A stretch of 64,000 nucleotides of DNA from Neobacillus niacini (GCF_023715415.1 NZ_JAMBOB010000008.1:186001-250000), one strand, 5' to 3'; shown: positions 1 to 8,261, numbered from the stretch's first letter. The notes: generated from the sequence alone by a model not told the origin. A program made the numbers and translations.

Positions 1-30
1 AGACCTCGCAAGAACTTTCCCTATTATTAA
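1..30 (+). CDS. 3' end of an upstream gene (partial)
   Basis: An open frame runs from the window edge to a TAA stop at 28-30, giving a C-terminal tail RPRKNFPYY. A strong ribosome-binding site for the next gene follows at once, so the two are probably co-transcribed. HAAS-domain membrane proteins are usually preceded by a PadR-type regulator, so that is the natural guess, but ten codons cannot prove it. Confidence 0.35.
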   Translation, partial: RPRKNFPYY

Positions 31-46
31 AAGGAGAGGATAACGG

Positions 47-1045
47 ATGAGAATGATTGACCTTTATATTCAAGAGGTTACTCGCAGGCTGCCAGAAAAA
101 AGTCGAGAGGATATTGCACTTGAACTTCGCTCAACGATTGAGGATATGCTTCCGGATGATTACAGTGAGGAAGATGTTAAGCCGGTCCTTGAAAAAATGG
201 GGAATCCGGCAATCCTGGCGAGTGGCTACCTAGATCGCCCCATGCATTTAATAGGTCCGCGTTACTTTGATGTCTATATCAATCTGCTAAAATTAATTCT
301 CCCCATTGCCGCAGTCATTTCCCTGATTTCATTAATAGCCAATACGATTATTTCCTATTCCGGGGAGGAAGCGGTTTTAAATGTAGTTTTAGACGTAATT
401 GGTTTAGGAATTTGGGGAATAATAAGCACCGGTATTCAAGTGTTTTTCTGGGTAACGGTTGTGTTTGCGATTATTGAGCGAACAGACCATAAGAATAGTC
501 AGACCCCATTAACGGCCTGTTTTAAGGAGTGGACACCAGATGATTTAAATAATATTTCTTACATTCCTAAGGAAAAAGCTATATCAAAGGTGGAAGTGTT
601 TCTTGGCTTACTTTGGACAGCTATCTGGGCAAGTGGCTATTTCAATGCAGCTAGTCTTCTAGGAGTCTATGAAAAAGGAAGTAATGGTCTCGAATTTGTG
701 ACGCCAACATTCAATCAAGAGGTTCTGTTGTCCTATTGGTTATTGGTGGTTGTTGTCATTGGGTTGGAGATTGCCGTAGACATGTATAAATTGACAACGG
801 GTCAATGGACTAGGAAGATTGCAGTCTTAAATACGGTTATGCATGGTGTCTCTTCGATTGTATTTATCGTCATCATTAGCAACAATCAATTATTTAATCC
901 AGCGTTTGTTACCTATATGACTGATTTATTTAGTATTACTGGTGATTTTGATAACTGGTTTTCCTGGGGAGCAATCTCTGCATTCCTATTATTTGCTGTA
1001 GTTGATGTTTACCAAGGATTTCGCAAAGCGAATATAAAAAAATAA
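47..1045 (+). CDS. HAAS-domain integral membrane protein
   Basis: 332 residues. The N-terminal ~75 residues form a soluble helical domain (MRMIDLYIQEVTRRLPEK, then EDIALELRSTIEDML and a VKPVLEKMGNP segment) typical of HAAS/DUF1700-type proteins, which often pair with PadR regulators. About six hydrophobic segments follow (roughly residues 80-105, 113-140, 185-205, 225-245, 262-282 and 305-325). The start is fixed by AAAGGAGAGG eight bases upstream. It ends at a bidirectional hairpin shared with the convergent exporter gene. The biochemical role is unknown; association with signalling or transcriptional control comes only from the family. Confidence 0.7.
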   Translation: MRMIDLYIQEVTRRLPEKSREDIALELRSTIEDMLPDDYSEEDVKPVLEKMGNPAILASGYLDRPMHLIGPRYFDVYINLLKLILPIAAVISLISLIANTIISYSGEEAVLNVVLDVIGLGIWGIISTGIQVFFWVTVVFAIIERTDHKNSQTPLTACFKEWTPDDLNNISYIPKEKAISKVEVFLGLLWTAIWASGYFNAASLLGVYEKGSNGLEFVTPTFNQEVLLSYWLLVVVVIGLEIAVDMYKLTTGQWTRKIAVLNTVMHGVSSIVFIVIISNNQLFNPAFVTYMTDLFSITGDFDNWFSWGAISAFLLFAVVDVYQGFRKANIKK

Positions 1046-1050
1046 CAAAA

Positions 1051-1082
1051 GGCATCATCCGTAATGGATGGTGCCTTCATCT
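1051..1082. terminator. Bidirectional terminator
   Basis: A ten-base stem GGCATCATCC / GGATGGTGCC (1051-1060 and 1066-1075) with a 5-base loop has A-rich sequence on its left and TTCATCTTT on its right. It separates the convergent HAAS and MFS genes and could stop both transcripts. Confidence 0.75.
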
Positions 1083-2279
1083 TTAATTCTCCTGTTGGGC
1101 CGTACGAAGTTGATTGTTTTTTATATAAAAGATGATTGTTAGTAGGAGGGTTAGTCCACCATAAAGGACGCACATTAATTGTAGCCCGATAAAATCCAGA
1201 AAGAACCCAGTTAATAGCAGCACGATTTGGAAGCCAATCCGGTCAAGCATATTACGGAACGAGAAAAACCTTCCGTGAAAATCCTTCGGTACTTTTGTTT
1301 GAAAAATAGTTGAAGCTGTTGGATAGAAACAGCCAACAGAAAAACCAAAAACCAGAAATGCCGCTATTGTTACAACGGTAACATCCGCAAAATAAAGCAG
1401 AAGCTGGGACAGACCGACGAAGATCGAGCTGCTAAATAAAATGGTGTAAGAAGATAGTTTGTCACTTATTTTTTTAATAAAGAACGCACCAATCATAAAG
1501 GAAACACCTTCGGCTGCATAAATCCAGCCTTTGATAGCGGAACTATCCTGGAGTTCACTAATGTTAATCACCAAAAGGTTGAATCCGCCTAGAAACAAAA
1601 GTGGAACCAGTGTCATCAATAGGGTCATGAAGACAATTGGCAGACCCTGTATTACAGGTAATACATCTTTAAAACTCGATTTTCCATTGGTATTCTTCTT
1701 TGCTGGAGATAGATTATTATTTTCCTCAAAGTTTAGGAACCAGGTAAGGATGAGTAATCCTAGATAGGCAACGAGTGACCCGATATAAAGCATGGATAAG
1801 GGAAGGAGAACCAAGAGAATACCTCCAACGGCTGTACCGATGATCCGTGATAGGGTGGATACATTCATATGAACTCCATTGAGTTGCAGTAAATCCTTAT
1901 CTTTGACAATAAGAGGAATGGTTGCTTGTAGTGCTGGAAAATAAAACGCAGCTGAAATCTGAATGGATACAAAAAAGACGAGCATCCACCAAACAGATCC
2001 TGTAGCTAGCGCAATAAGCATGAAGACGACACTGATTGTACGCAATAACCCCGACCATAGCATGACTGTTCTTTTACTTACTTGATCGGTAATTTTTCCC
2101 GCATAAGGGCCAACGACAATACCTGCAACTAACCCAGCAGCCATCAGAAGTGATTTTAAGAAATCAGAAGGTATCTTTTCCTGCATGAACTCTAAATTTC
2201 CAATAATCCCAAGCCATAAGCCAAGACCAGCGATAAATTCCCCCGTTAATATAATCCAAACGTTTCTGTTTTTCCACAT
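1083..2279 (-). CDS. MFS transporter (putative exporter)
   Basis: About 398 residues with 12 predicted membrane helices. It has the major-facilitator layout: an N-terminal helix (VWIILTGEFIAGLGLWLGII), the helix 2-3 loop GPYAGKITDQVSKRTVM resembling motif A, and a long central cytoplasmic stretch (NFEENNNLSPAKKN...) between the two six-helix halves. This MFS_3-like type includes macrolide and siderophore exporters. An in-frame ATG lies at 2283-2285, but the likely Shine-Dalgarno GAGAGG sits only 3 bases from it and 9 bases from the ATG at 2277-2279, so the second start is chosen. The substrate cannot be read from sequence. Confidence 0.8.
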   Translation of the reverse strand: MWKNRNVWIILTGEFIAGLGLWLGIIGNLEFMQEKIPSDFLKSLLMAAGLVAGIVVGPYAGKITDQVSKRTVMLWSGLLRTISVVFMLIALATGSVWWMLVFFVSIQISAAFYFPALQATIPLIVKDKDLLQLNGVHMNVSTLSRIIGTAVGGILLVLLPLSMLYIGSLVAYLGLLILTWFLNFEENNNLSPAKKNTNGKSSFKDVLPVIQGLPIVFMTLLMTLVPLLFLGGFNLLVINISELQDSSAIKGWIYAAEGVSFMIGAFFIKKISDKLSSYTILFSSSIFVGLSQLLLYFADVTVVTIAAFLVFGFSVGCFYPTASTIFQTKVPKDFHGRFFSFRNMLDRIGFQIVLLLTGFFLDFIGLQLMCVLYGGLTLLLTIIFYIKNNQLRTAQQEN

Positions 2280-2479
2280 AGGCATGAGCCTCTCAGTCTA
2301 TTAATTTAAATCCGTCTAAACCCTATCATAATCTAATTGTTAATAGATTAGAATATCTCAGTTTAGAATGACGCATTTCTTTTTGAAAAATTATTTTCGT
2401 ACTTGTCCATCTTTCACCAAGTTTTCACCGTTGTCCGATAAACTCTAAACTATCAAGAACGAAAGGAGGACATAGAGCG

Positions 2480-2887
2480 ATGAATACTAGAGTTAAATTA
2501 GCCATTTTCTGGGGTGTAATCATTACTGCTGCACTGGTTGTAATTAATTACTTCCTGCATCTTTTAGGAGGACGTCAAACACATGTTGTGTTTCAAAATG
2601 GATTTAGACCTGAGGGGCGCGGGCACCATGGCGGCAGAGGGCCTCACCAGTATATGAATGGCCCTCATCACGGCGGAGAATTTTCTTGGCTTGGACTTCT
2701 ATTATTTCTCATTATTGGACTAGCCATTGTAGTTCTAATCGTGAGATGGGTAAGAAGGAAGGCGAAAAATTCTGCAATGCAACAGTTTATTGAAACACCT
2801 GTAACAGGTTCACATATTCCAATTGTCAATCAAAATGCAAGCATGTTAGACCAGTGGGAAAAAAACATAAGCAAAAAAGGAGAATAA
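2480..2887 (+). CDS. Small membrane protein with His/Gly-rich loop, first gene of PspA operon
   Basis: 135 residues. There are two transmembrane segments (about residues 5-28 and 69-88) separated by a ~40-residue loop rich in His, Gly and Arg (GRGHHGGRGPHQYMNGPHHGG-like), followed by a basic cytoplasmic tail (RWVRRKAKN...). AAAGGAGGAC precedes the start. It is followed 5 bp later by pspA, whose ribosome-binding site lies inside this gene's last codons, so translation is probably coupled. I do not recognise the family. By position it may be a membrane partner for PspA, as LiaI-type proteins are for LiaH. The histidine cluster suggests possible metal binding, which is inference. Confidence 0.7.
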   Translation: MNTRVKLAIFWGVIITAALVVINYFLHLLGGRQTHVVFQNGFRPEGRGHHGGRGPHQYMNGPHHGGEFSWLGLLLFLIIGLAIVVLIVRWVRRKAKNSAMQQFIETPVTGSHIPIVNQNASMLDQWEKNISKKGE

Positions 2888-2892
2888 AGAAA

Positions 2893-3561
2893 ATGGGTAT
2901 TTTTAAAAGAGTAAAAACGATTACGAAGGCTGAAATTAATGGATTATTAGATGGGATGGAAGATCCAATTGCGATGTTGAATGAATATTCCCGAGAATTG
3001 GAGCAGGAAATTTTGAAGGGGCAAAAAGCGTTATCACAGCAATACCTGGTGGAGAAAAAACAAGCCCTTTTACTACTAGAAACGGAAGAATTGATAGCAA
3101 AAAGAACACGTCAGGCAAAGCTAGCCATCGAACAGGAAGAGGATGCAATTGCGAAATTAGCAGTTCAGGAAAAACTTCTGCATGAAAAGCAGTATAACCT
3201 GTATCAGCAGCAATTGGAGGCAATCAAAGAACAGACCCAAATCTTGGTGGAGAAATTGAATCAGTTGAAGGAAACCTATAATGAATTGCAGCATAAGAAA
3301 ATTTTATTAGCTTCACGGGCAAATGTCGCCCAGTCCATTAAACAAATTCAAAAAGCGACGGTTTCCTTCCAAACCGATAACATTGCAAGAGGTGTTGCAC
3401 GTGCGGAGGAAAGAATTATGTTGATGGAGGCCGAGGTACAAGCCGGCAGCCAGTTCACAAGCCCTTTAACACAGCATGATGCTGTATTCCAAAACTATGT
3501 AAGAGAAGAAGAACTTGAAAAAGAACTGGAAAAACTAAAACGTGAAAAAGTGACGTTGTAA
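2893..3561 (+). CDS. pspA: Phage shock protein A homologue (PspA/IM30/LiaH family)
   Basis: 222 residues, the usual length for PspA/LiaH. It begins MGIFKRVKTITKAEINGLLD with the family's DPIAMLNEYSRELE segment and is then almost entirely coiled coil (about residues 25-190), rich in Glu, Lys and Gln, with the NIARGVARAEERIMLMEAE block near the end. PspA proteins oligomerise on the inner face of the membrane and protect it during envelope stress. The start at 2893 is chosen over an upstream ATG at 2854 because AAGGAGA (2876-2882) is spaced 10 bases from it. The neighbours (two membrane proteins and a two-component system) fit a membrane-stress operon. Confidence 0.93.
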   Translation: MGIFKRVKTITKAEINGLLDGMEDPIAMLNEYSRELEQEILKGQKALSQQYLVEKKQALLLLETEELIAKRTRQAKLAIEQEEDAIAKLAVQEKLLHEKQYNLYQQQLEAIKEQTQILVEKLNQLKETYNELQHKKILLASRANVAQSIKQIQKATVSFQTDNIARGVARAEERIMLMEAEVQAGSQFTSPLTQHDAVFQNYVREEELEKELEKLKREKVTL

Positions 3562-3638
3562 GGATAACGAGAGAAAGGAAGCACTCTTTGCAGGATTGGT
3601 GCTTCTTTTTCTTTATACAAATGGAAAGGAGAATGAAC

Positions 3639-4355
3639 GTGAGTACTACCAGCCTCATTCTGATTTATTTGGCCGCAGCTCTGGCTATTAGCAGGCTTCC
3701 TATATTTAGAGTTTATTTTTCCCTATGTAATACACTTATAGAGAAAATCATTCATGTTTTAGCCATTGTGGTTACGAGAGAAGGTAAATCAAATAAAATT
3801 AAGTTGTACAGAAACGGTTCAGGCGAGACAACAAGCATGGTTAGTTCGAAAATTCAAAAGGTCATGATGGTTTATATTGGCTACACGGGTACAATGTTAC
3901 TAGCAATGGGGTTATTTTATTTACTGTCATTGAATAAGTTTCATTTCGTTATTTATTTCTTTATTGGTCTAATGGTAATCTCTATTTTACTTTGGATTCG
4001 CAATCTTTTTGGGATTTTGTGGGCGTTATCATTTGTTGCGTTATTAGCTGTACCACTCTATTTCAGAAATGATCTAGCGATTATGCATATAAGTATCTTT
4101 TTATCCTCACTTATTCTCATTCAAGCAATCATTAATGCCTTCCAAGTAATAAGACAAAGCTTTAGGACTGAAGGAAAACAGGGCACATTGGCAAAAATCG
4201 CAAGGATACCAGCTATTATTTGTGGAATTGCCTTACTTGGCCAGTCGCTTTATGCAGCTTATTTTATCTTCAATGAAGTTCTCGATTTTAAGGCAGCTAT
4301 GATAAGATTTGAGTTATTGGAGATTGTCCAGATAATGGAGAAGGTTATCACCTGA
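3639..4355 (+). CDS. M50B-like integral membrane protein, catalytic motif lost
   Basis: About 238 residues with six or so hydrophobic segments. The layout recalls Bacillus M50B-type proteins: an N-terminal helix, a NTLI...H...A segment, an IKLYRNGSGETT strand (compare the family's L...GSGVT), and a later WIRNLFGILWALSF motif. Where active members have HExxH, this protein reads EKIIH, so the first histidine and the catalytic glutamate are missing and protease activity is unlikely. An ATG lies at 3633, but AAAGGAG (3625-3631) is ideally spaced only from the GTG at 3639. It lies between pspA and the response regulator. A membrane sensor or scaffold role is inference. Confidence 0.65.
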   Translation: MSTTSLILIYLAAALAISRLPIFRVYFSLCNTLIEKIIHVLAIVVTREGKSNKIKLYRNGSGETTSMVSSKIQKVMMVYIGYTGTMLLAMGLFYLLSLNKFHFVIYFFIGLMVISILLWIRNLFGILWALSFVALLAVPLYFRNDLAIMHISIFLSSLILIQAIINAFQVIRQSFRTEGKQGTLAKIARIPAIICGIALLGQSLYAAYFIFNEVLDFKAAMIRFELLEIVQIMEKVIT

Positions 4356-4374
4356 TTAAAAGGAGTTTCTAAGT

Positions 4375-5046
4375 ATGAAAATCTTATTAGCAGAAGATGA
4401 TGCGCAGCTAGGGGAATTAATTGTATATATGCTAACGAAAACAGGATACAAGGTAGAGTGGGTGATGGAAGGGGAGGATGCGTATTATTACGCTTCCAAT
4501 GCACACTATGATGTCTTAATCCTGGATTGGATGATGCCAAATGGTGATGGAGTAGATGTCTGCCGCCGGTTACGGAAGCAGGGGTATCCAGGAGCTATCC
4601 TGATGTTGACGGCAAAGGATACGGTAGAAGACCGGATTGAGGGATTGGATTCCGGAGCGGATGATTACCTCGTGAAGCCGTTTGAAATTGGTGAGCTGCT
4701 GGCAAGACTGCGGGCTCTTTCACGGCGTAATTATGCTCCTATTTTAGAGGACGAAATTAAGCTGCAAGATCTAGTGCTTAATCGAAACGGTCATTATGTT
4801 CGATTCGGGAGTGAAGAAATCCAATTAAGTCCTCGGGAGTTTCAGCTATTAGATTTATTGGTCCAAAATAAAGGACAAGTCATCCCGCGAGAAGTTATTC
4901 TTGAGCGAATTTGGGGGCTGGATGCTGACGTTGCACTTAAGAGTATTGATGCAACGGTTAAACTCATCCGAAAAAAATTAGATAAACTGGGAAAACAAGA
5001 ATTGATTCAGAGTATAAGAGGGGTAGGGTATAAGCTTGAAAACTAA
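4375..5046 (+). CDS. OmpR-family response regulator
   Basis: 223 residues. The receiver domain (1-118) carries the acidic pair D8/D9, the phospho-acceptor D51 (in LILDWMMP), T79 and K101 (in VKPF), all as expected. A winged-helix DNA-binding domain (about 127-221) ends with the usual IRGVGYKLEN. It overlaps the downstream kinase gene by 11 bp. Together they form the signalling half of the PspA operon. The obvious expectation is autoregulation of the operon starting at 2480, but no direct repeat could be pinned down there. Confidence 0.94.
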   Translation: MKILLAEDDAQLGELIVYMLTKTGYKVEWVMEGEDAYYYASNAHYDVLILDWMMPNGDGVDVCRRLRKQGYPGAILMLTAKDTVEDRIEGLDSGADDYLVKPFEIGELLARLRALSRRNYAPILEDEIKLQDLVLNRNGHYVRFGSEEIQLSPREFQLLDLLVQNKGQVIPREVILERIWGLDADVALKSIDATVKLIRKKLDKLGKQELIQSIRGVGYKLEN

Positions 5047-6436
5047 CATTCTTTCTTTCTTGAGCTTAGTAACAAACCTTGGTGAGAAGGATGTTTTTAA
5101 AAGTACCCAGGGTCGCCTTACTCGTATTTATAGTGGGTTGCTTATGTTATTTCTCATTCTCTTTATTATGATTGTTTATTCCGTCCTTTATTTTAGCATT
5201 CTAAGGAATCAGGAGGCTGAACTTGAAACATTAGTGAAGCAGGAAGCTGGTTTTTTAGAGGATTATTTAACGACACATGAAAAAAGTGATTTTCGCGGGA
5301 TTCAAAGTCAAGAGGTCGTGTTTGCCGGAGCTAACCAGCTATTTTATTATGTTGTGAATTCAAATGGAGAATTGATAATGGGAAACGAAGCAGATCAGCG
5401 AACCCGATCTGCGATATTAGGGCTTTTGAATGGAAAGGTTTTGGACGATGGAGACATCCTTAAGGAAACACTTCATCTAGAAGGAAGCGAGAAAGGCAGA
5501 GGAAAACCAGGCGAATTTTTTCAACGCAGGCCAGAGAGAGATATTCGCCTGATGATTGCCAGCGAGTCGATATATGACAATGGCCGCTATGTCGGCAAAT
5601 TGTTTATTGGCAAGGATATCTCCTTTGTCTATCAGCTATTTCATTGGCTATTGATCATCCTTTTAGTAATTGGAATGGTGTTTATTGGGTTCGCACTACT
5701 CATTAGTACCGCCATGTCGAAAAAAGCAATGATTCCGATTAGCAGAGCTTTTACTCGACAGCGGGAGTTTGTCGCAGATGCATCACATGAGCTGCGAACG
5801 CCCTTAAGCGTGCTGTTATCTTCTCTGGACGCAATAGACATGACGATTGATACGAAGAAAGAGGAATTCGCTGGTAAGCTGCTGTCCAATATGAGGCAGG
5901 AAGTGAAACGGATGACAAGCTTGGTGAGTGACTTATTGACACTAGCACGTTCCGATTCAAATATCATCGAACGGAGAACAGAGACGTTTGACTTTCTTCC
6001 TCATGCTGAGAAAGCAATTGAATCTGTCCAGCCGTTAGCAGACTCAAAGCAAATTAGGCTCCATTTAGAGGCTCCGGATTCACTGATGGCAACAGGAGAT
6101 TCACAGAGATTATCTCAATTGCTATATATACTTTTAGACAACGCTATTAAATACACACCAAATGATGGTGACGTATGGGTCTTACTAACAAGGGAAGTCA
6201 ATGAGCTTTGTATACAGGTGAAAGATACGGGGATAGGGATTAAAAAAGAGGATCAACATTATATTTTTGAACGTTTCTACCGTGTAGACAAATCCCGTTC
6301 ACGACAAATGGGAGGGCATGGGTTAGGATTGTCCATTGCAAAATGGATTGTGGAAACACATAAAGGAACCATTAACATTTCAAGTGAACCAGGAAAAGGG
6401 ACTGTATTTACTGTTCGAATCCCACTAAATCAGTAA
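5036..6436 (+). CDS. Sensor histidine kinase
   Basis: 466 residues from a TTG start overlapping the response-regulator gene; GAGGGGT lies about 11 bases upstream. There are two transmembrane segments (about 30-55 and 200-225) flanking a ~145-residue extracytoplasmic sensor domain. HisKA has phospho-acceptor H251 in ASHELRTP. The HATPase domain has N box (LLDNAIKYT), G1 (DTGIGIKKED), F box (FERFYRVDKSRSR) and G2 (GGHGLGLSI). It is presumably the partner of the preceding regulator. The signal is unknown, but the operon context suggests membrane perturbation or cationic compounds. Confidence 0.93.
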   Translation: MKTNILSFLSLVTNLGEKDVFKSTQGRLTRIYSGLLMLFLILFIMIVYSVLYFSILRNQEAELETLVKQEAGFLEDYLTTHEKSDFRGIQSQEVVFAGANQLFYYVVNSNGELIMGNEADQRTRSAILGLLNGKVLDDGDILKETLHLEGSEKGRGKPGEFFQRRPERDIRLMIASESIYDNGRYVGKLFIGKDISFVYQLFHWLLIILLVIGMVFIGFALLISTAMSKKAMIPISRAFTRQREFVADASHELRTPLSVLLSSLDAIDMTIDTKKEEFAGKLLSNMRQEVKRMTSLVSDLLTLARSDSNIIERRTETFDFLPHAEKAIESVQPLADSKQIRLHLEAPDSLMATGDSQRLSQLLYILLDNAIKYTPNDGDVWVLLTREVNELCIQVKDTGIGIKKEDQHYIFERFYRVDKSRSRQMGGHGLGLSIAKWIVETHKGTINISSEPGKGTVFTVRIPLNQ

Positions 6437-6473
6437 AGGGTATGTATTTACCTTGAATAGATTAACCTTCACC

Positions 6474-6526
6474 GGTGCCTGTCACCGCTCGTGGACACTG
6501 TCCACCTCAGGCGGACAGTATCCGCC
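6474..6526. repeat. Double-hairpin palindromic repeat, copy 1
   Basis: GGTGCCTGTCACC (6474-6486) is followed by the palindrome GTGGACA-C-TGTCCAC (6491-6505) and a third stem GGCGGA / TCCGCC (6510-6515, 6521-6526). A related element with the first motif inverted occurs at 8143-8172, on the other side of the cystine transporter gene. Confidence 0.7.
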
Positions 6527-6530
6527 CAAA

Positions 6531-6572
6531 AATGCCTGATCCTTTTATTGAGGTTCAGGCATTTTGTTTTTA
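6531..6572 (+). terminator. Terminator of the PspA / two-component operon
   Basis: AATGCCTGA (6531-6539) pairs with TCAGGCATT (6555-6563) across a 15-base loop and runs into TTGTTTTT. It lies about 95 bp after the kinase stop codon. Confidence 0.8.
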
Positions 6573-6631
6573 GCAGGTAGTATTCATCAATAAAGAGGGT
6601 TTATTCAAATTGTTAGAATAAAAAAACATAT

Positions 6632-6669
6632 TAATCCGACTTGACTGATAGGAATATGTATAATACTAT
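6632..6669 (+). promoter_or_regulatory. Promoter with CymR-like box before tcyP
   Basis: A -35 TTGACT (6641-6646) and a -10 TACTAT (6664-6669) are 17 bp apart. Overlapping them, 6632-6657 reads TAATCCGACTTGAC then TGATAGGAATAT. This follows the CymR consensus as I recall it (TAA...C...A.T..A...AT.GGAAT) but with one base fewer in the middle. CymR represses cystine uptake genes when cysteine is plentiful, which suits the downstream gene. This is a motif match only. Confidence 0.6.
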
Positions 6670-6725
6670 TTTCATAGACTAATTTACGCAACACAAAAAT
6701 ATATATATAAAAAGGGGGAAATAAG

Positions 6726-8108
6726 ATGAATGCAATTCTTATCATTGTGAATGTTGCAGTATTGCTTTTGCTCATGGTCGGTTTACGCATGATGGCAAAG
6801 AAACATGTTTCATTCTCAAAACGTGTATTCACAGGTTTAGGTTTAGGACTTATTTTTGGTTTTATTATTCATTTAATTTACGGTACAGATTCTGAGGTTA
6901 CAACGGAATCCATCGCATGGTTTAATATTGTAGGGTCAGGTTATGTTAAGTTACTACAAATGGTGGTTATGCCGCTCGTATTCATTTCAATCGTAGGTGC
7001 TTTTACAAAGTTAAAATTAACGAAGAATATTGGTAAAATCAGTATCCTTGTAATTGGAATTTTACTTGGAACTACTGCTATTTCTGCAGCAATTGGTATT
7101 GGTACATCATTAGGATTTGGTCTTGATGGTATCGAACTAACTGAAGGTGAAGCAGAAGCGGCACGAAATGCTGCGTTAGAGGAAAGAGCTGTTACGGTTG
7201 AAGCTATGACCATTCCTCAACAAGTTCTTGAGTTTTTCCCAGCAAATCCGTTTGCAGATTTAACAGGTTCTCGTGCAACTTCAACGATTGCTGTTGTTAT
7301 CTTTGCAGCTTTTATTGGAATTGCTTACCTTGGAGTAAAGCGAAAAGAGCCGGAACATGCTGAACTTTTTGCGAAAATTATTGATGCTCTATACTCAGTA
7401 ACAATGAGAATTGTTACGTTAATCCTTCGTTTAACGCCATATGGTATTTTGGCGATTATTACAAAGGTTGCAGCAACAAGTAACTATGACGCAATTGTAA
7501 AATTAGGTAAATTTGTTGTAGCTTCTTATGTAGCACTTATTCTTGTATTTATTGTTCATTTATTGTTATTAGCAATCGCAAAAATCAACCCAGTTAATTT
7601 TGTAAAAAAAGCTTTACCAACTTTAACATTTGCCTTCACTTCACGTTCAAGTGCAGGAACACTGCCGTTAACGATTAAGACGCAAACAAAAGATCTTGGT
7701 GTTTCTGAAGGGATTGCAAACTTTGCAGGTTCATTCGGACTAACAATCGGTCAAAACGGTTGTGCGGGGGTATATCCTGCGATGCTGGCAGTTATGGTTG
7801 CACCAGCAGCGGGTATTGATCCACTTAGCCCAGGATTTATTCTTTCATTGATTCTGGTAGTAGCAATTAGTTCATTCGGTGTAGCAGGTGTTGGTGGTGG
7901 TGCGACATTCGCAGCGTTAATCGTACTATCTGTTATGAACCTTCCAATTGCAATTGTAGGTCTCCTAATCTCAGTAGAACCACTAATTGACATGGGACGT
8001 ACAGCACTAAACGTAAGTGGATCAATCACATCTGGAGTCTTAACAAGCAAAGCCACAGGTGAATTTGATCAAGAAGTATACCAACAACCAAATATTGTTG
8101 AAGCATAA
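6726..8108 (+). CDS. tcyP: L-cystine:cation symporter TcyP (DAACS family)
   Basis: 460 residues, very hydrophobic. The sequence follows Bacillus TcyP/YhcL closely: the N-terminal KHVSFSKRVFTGLGLG segment, GSGYVKLLQMVVMPLVFISI, the serine-rich re-entrant loop TFAFTSRSSAGTLPL, SIGQNGCAG-like IGQNGCAGVYPAM, and VEPLIDMGRTALNVSGS. These are dicarboxylate/amino acid:cation symporter features, and the close match points to cystine rather than glutamate. GGGGGAAATAAG precedes the ATG. The upstream CymR-like box supports sulfur control. It is a single-gene unit ending in its own terminator. Confidence 0.92.
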   Translation: MNAILIIVNVAVLLLLMVGLRMMAKKHVSFSKRVFTGLGLGLIFGFIIHLIYGTDSEVTTESIAWFNIVGSGYVKLLQMVVMPLVFISIVGAFTKLKLTKNIGKISILVIGILLGTTAISAAIGIGTSLGFGLDGIELTEGEAEAARNAALEERAVTVEAMTIPQQVLEFFPANPFADLTGSRATSTIAVVIFAAFIGIAYLGVKRKEPEHAELFAKIIDALYSVTMRIVTLILRLTPYGILAIITKVAATSNYDAIVKLGKFVVASYVALILVFIVHLLLLAIAKINPVNFVKKALPTLTFAFTSRSSAGTLPLTIKTQTKDLGVSEGIANFAGSFGLTIGQNGCAGVYPAMLAVMVAPAAGIDPLSPGFILSLILVVAISSFGVAGVGGGATFAALIVLSVMNLPIAIVGLLISVEPLIDMGRTALNVSGSITSGVLTSKATGEFDQEVYQQPNIVEA

Positions 8109-8112
8109 AATT

Positions 8113-8185
8113 TGGTGACAATATAATATGGTGACATCATATGGTGACAGGCACCACTCGTGGACACTGTCCGTGTGGTATGGAC
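8113..8185. repeat. Palindromic repeat, copy 2, with TGGTGACA triplet
   Basis: TGGTGACA occurs three times (8113-8120, 8129-8136, 8142-8149). The last is part of GGTGACAGGCACC (8143-8155), the exact reverse complement of the 6474-6486 motif. CTCGTGGACACTGTCC follows as in copy 1. The hairpin-forming parts are only partly conserved. Confidence 0.65.
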
Positions 8186-8197
8186 ACTTTTGAATTT

Positions 8198-8230
8198 ACT
8201 GGATAGCTGTGATGGCTATCCAGTATTTTA
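8198..8230 (+). terminator. Terminator of tcyP
   Basis: ACTGGATAGC (8198-8207) and GCTATCCAGT (8215-8224) form a perfect 10-bp stem with a 7-base loop followed by ATTTTA. The T-run is short. Confidence 0.7.
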
Positions 8231-8241
8231 TGGATAAAAAA

Positions 8242-8261
8242 CTAATCAAACGTTTGATTAG
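8242..8261. repeat. 20-bp perfect palindrome, copy A
   Basis: CTAATCAAACGTTTGATTAG is a perfect 20-bp palindrome lying between the convergent tcyP and tetR genes. Two more copies lie in tandem at 32792-32811 and 32825-32844. It has no loop, so it suits a dimeric protein-binding site better than a terminator. Confidence 0.8.

Noticed and set aside
2936..3223. Minus-strand open frame inside pspA
   Set aside because: It is antisense to a gene with a clear family match, and its composition reflects the complementary strand.
3639..4355. Active M50 metalloprotease
   Set aside because: The HExxH motif is replaced by EKIIH, so the catalytic glutamate and one zinc ligand are missing.
8242..8261. 20-bp palindrome as a transcription terminator
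   Set aside because: It is a perfect palindrome without a loop or T-run, and separate good terminators lie on both sides.
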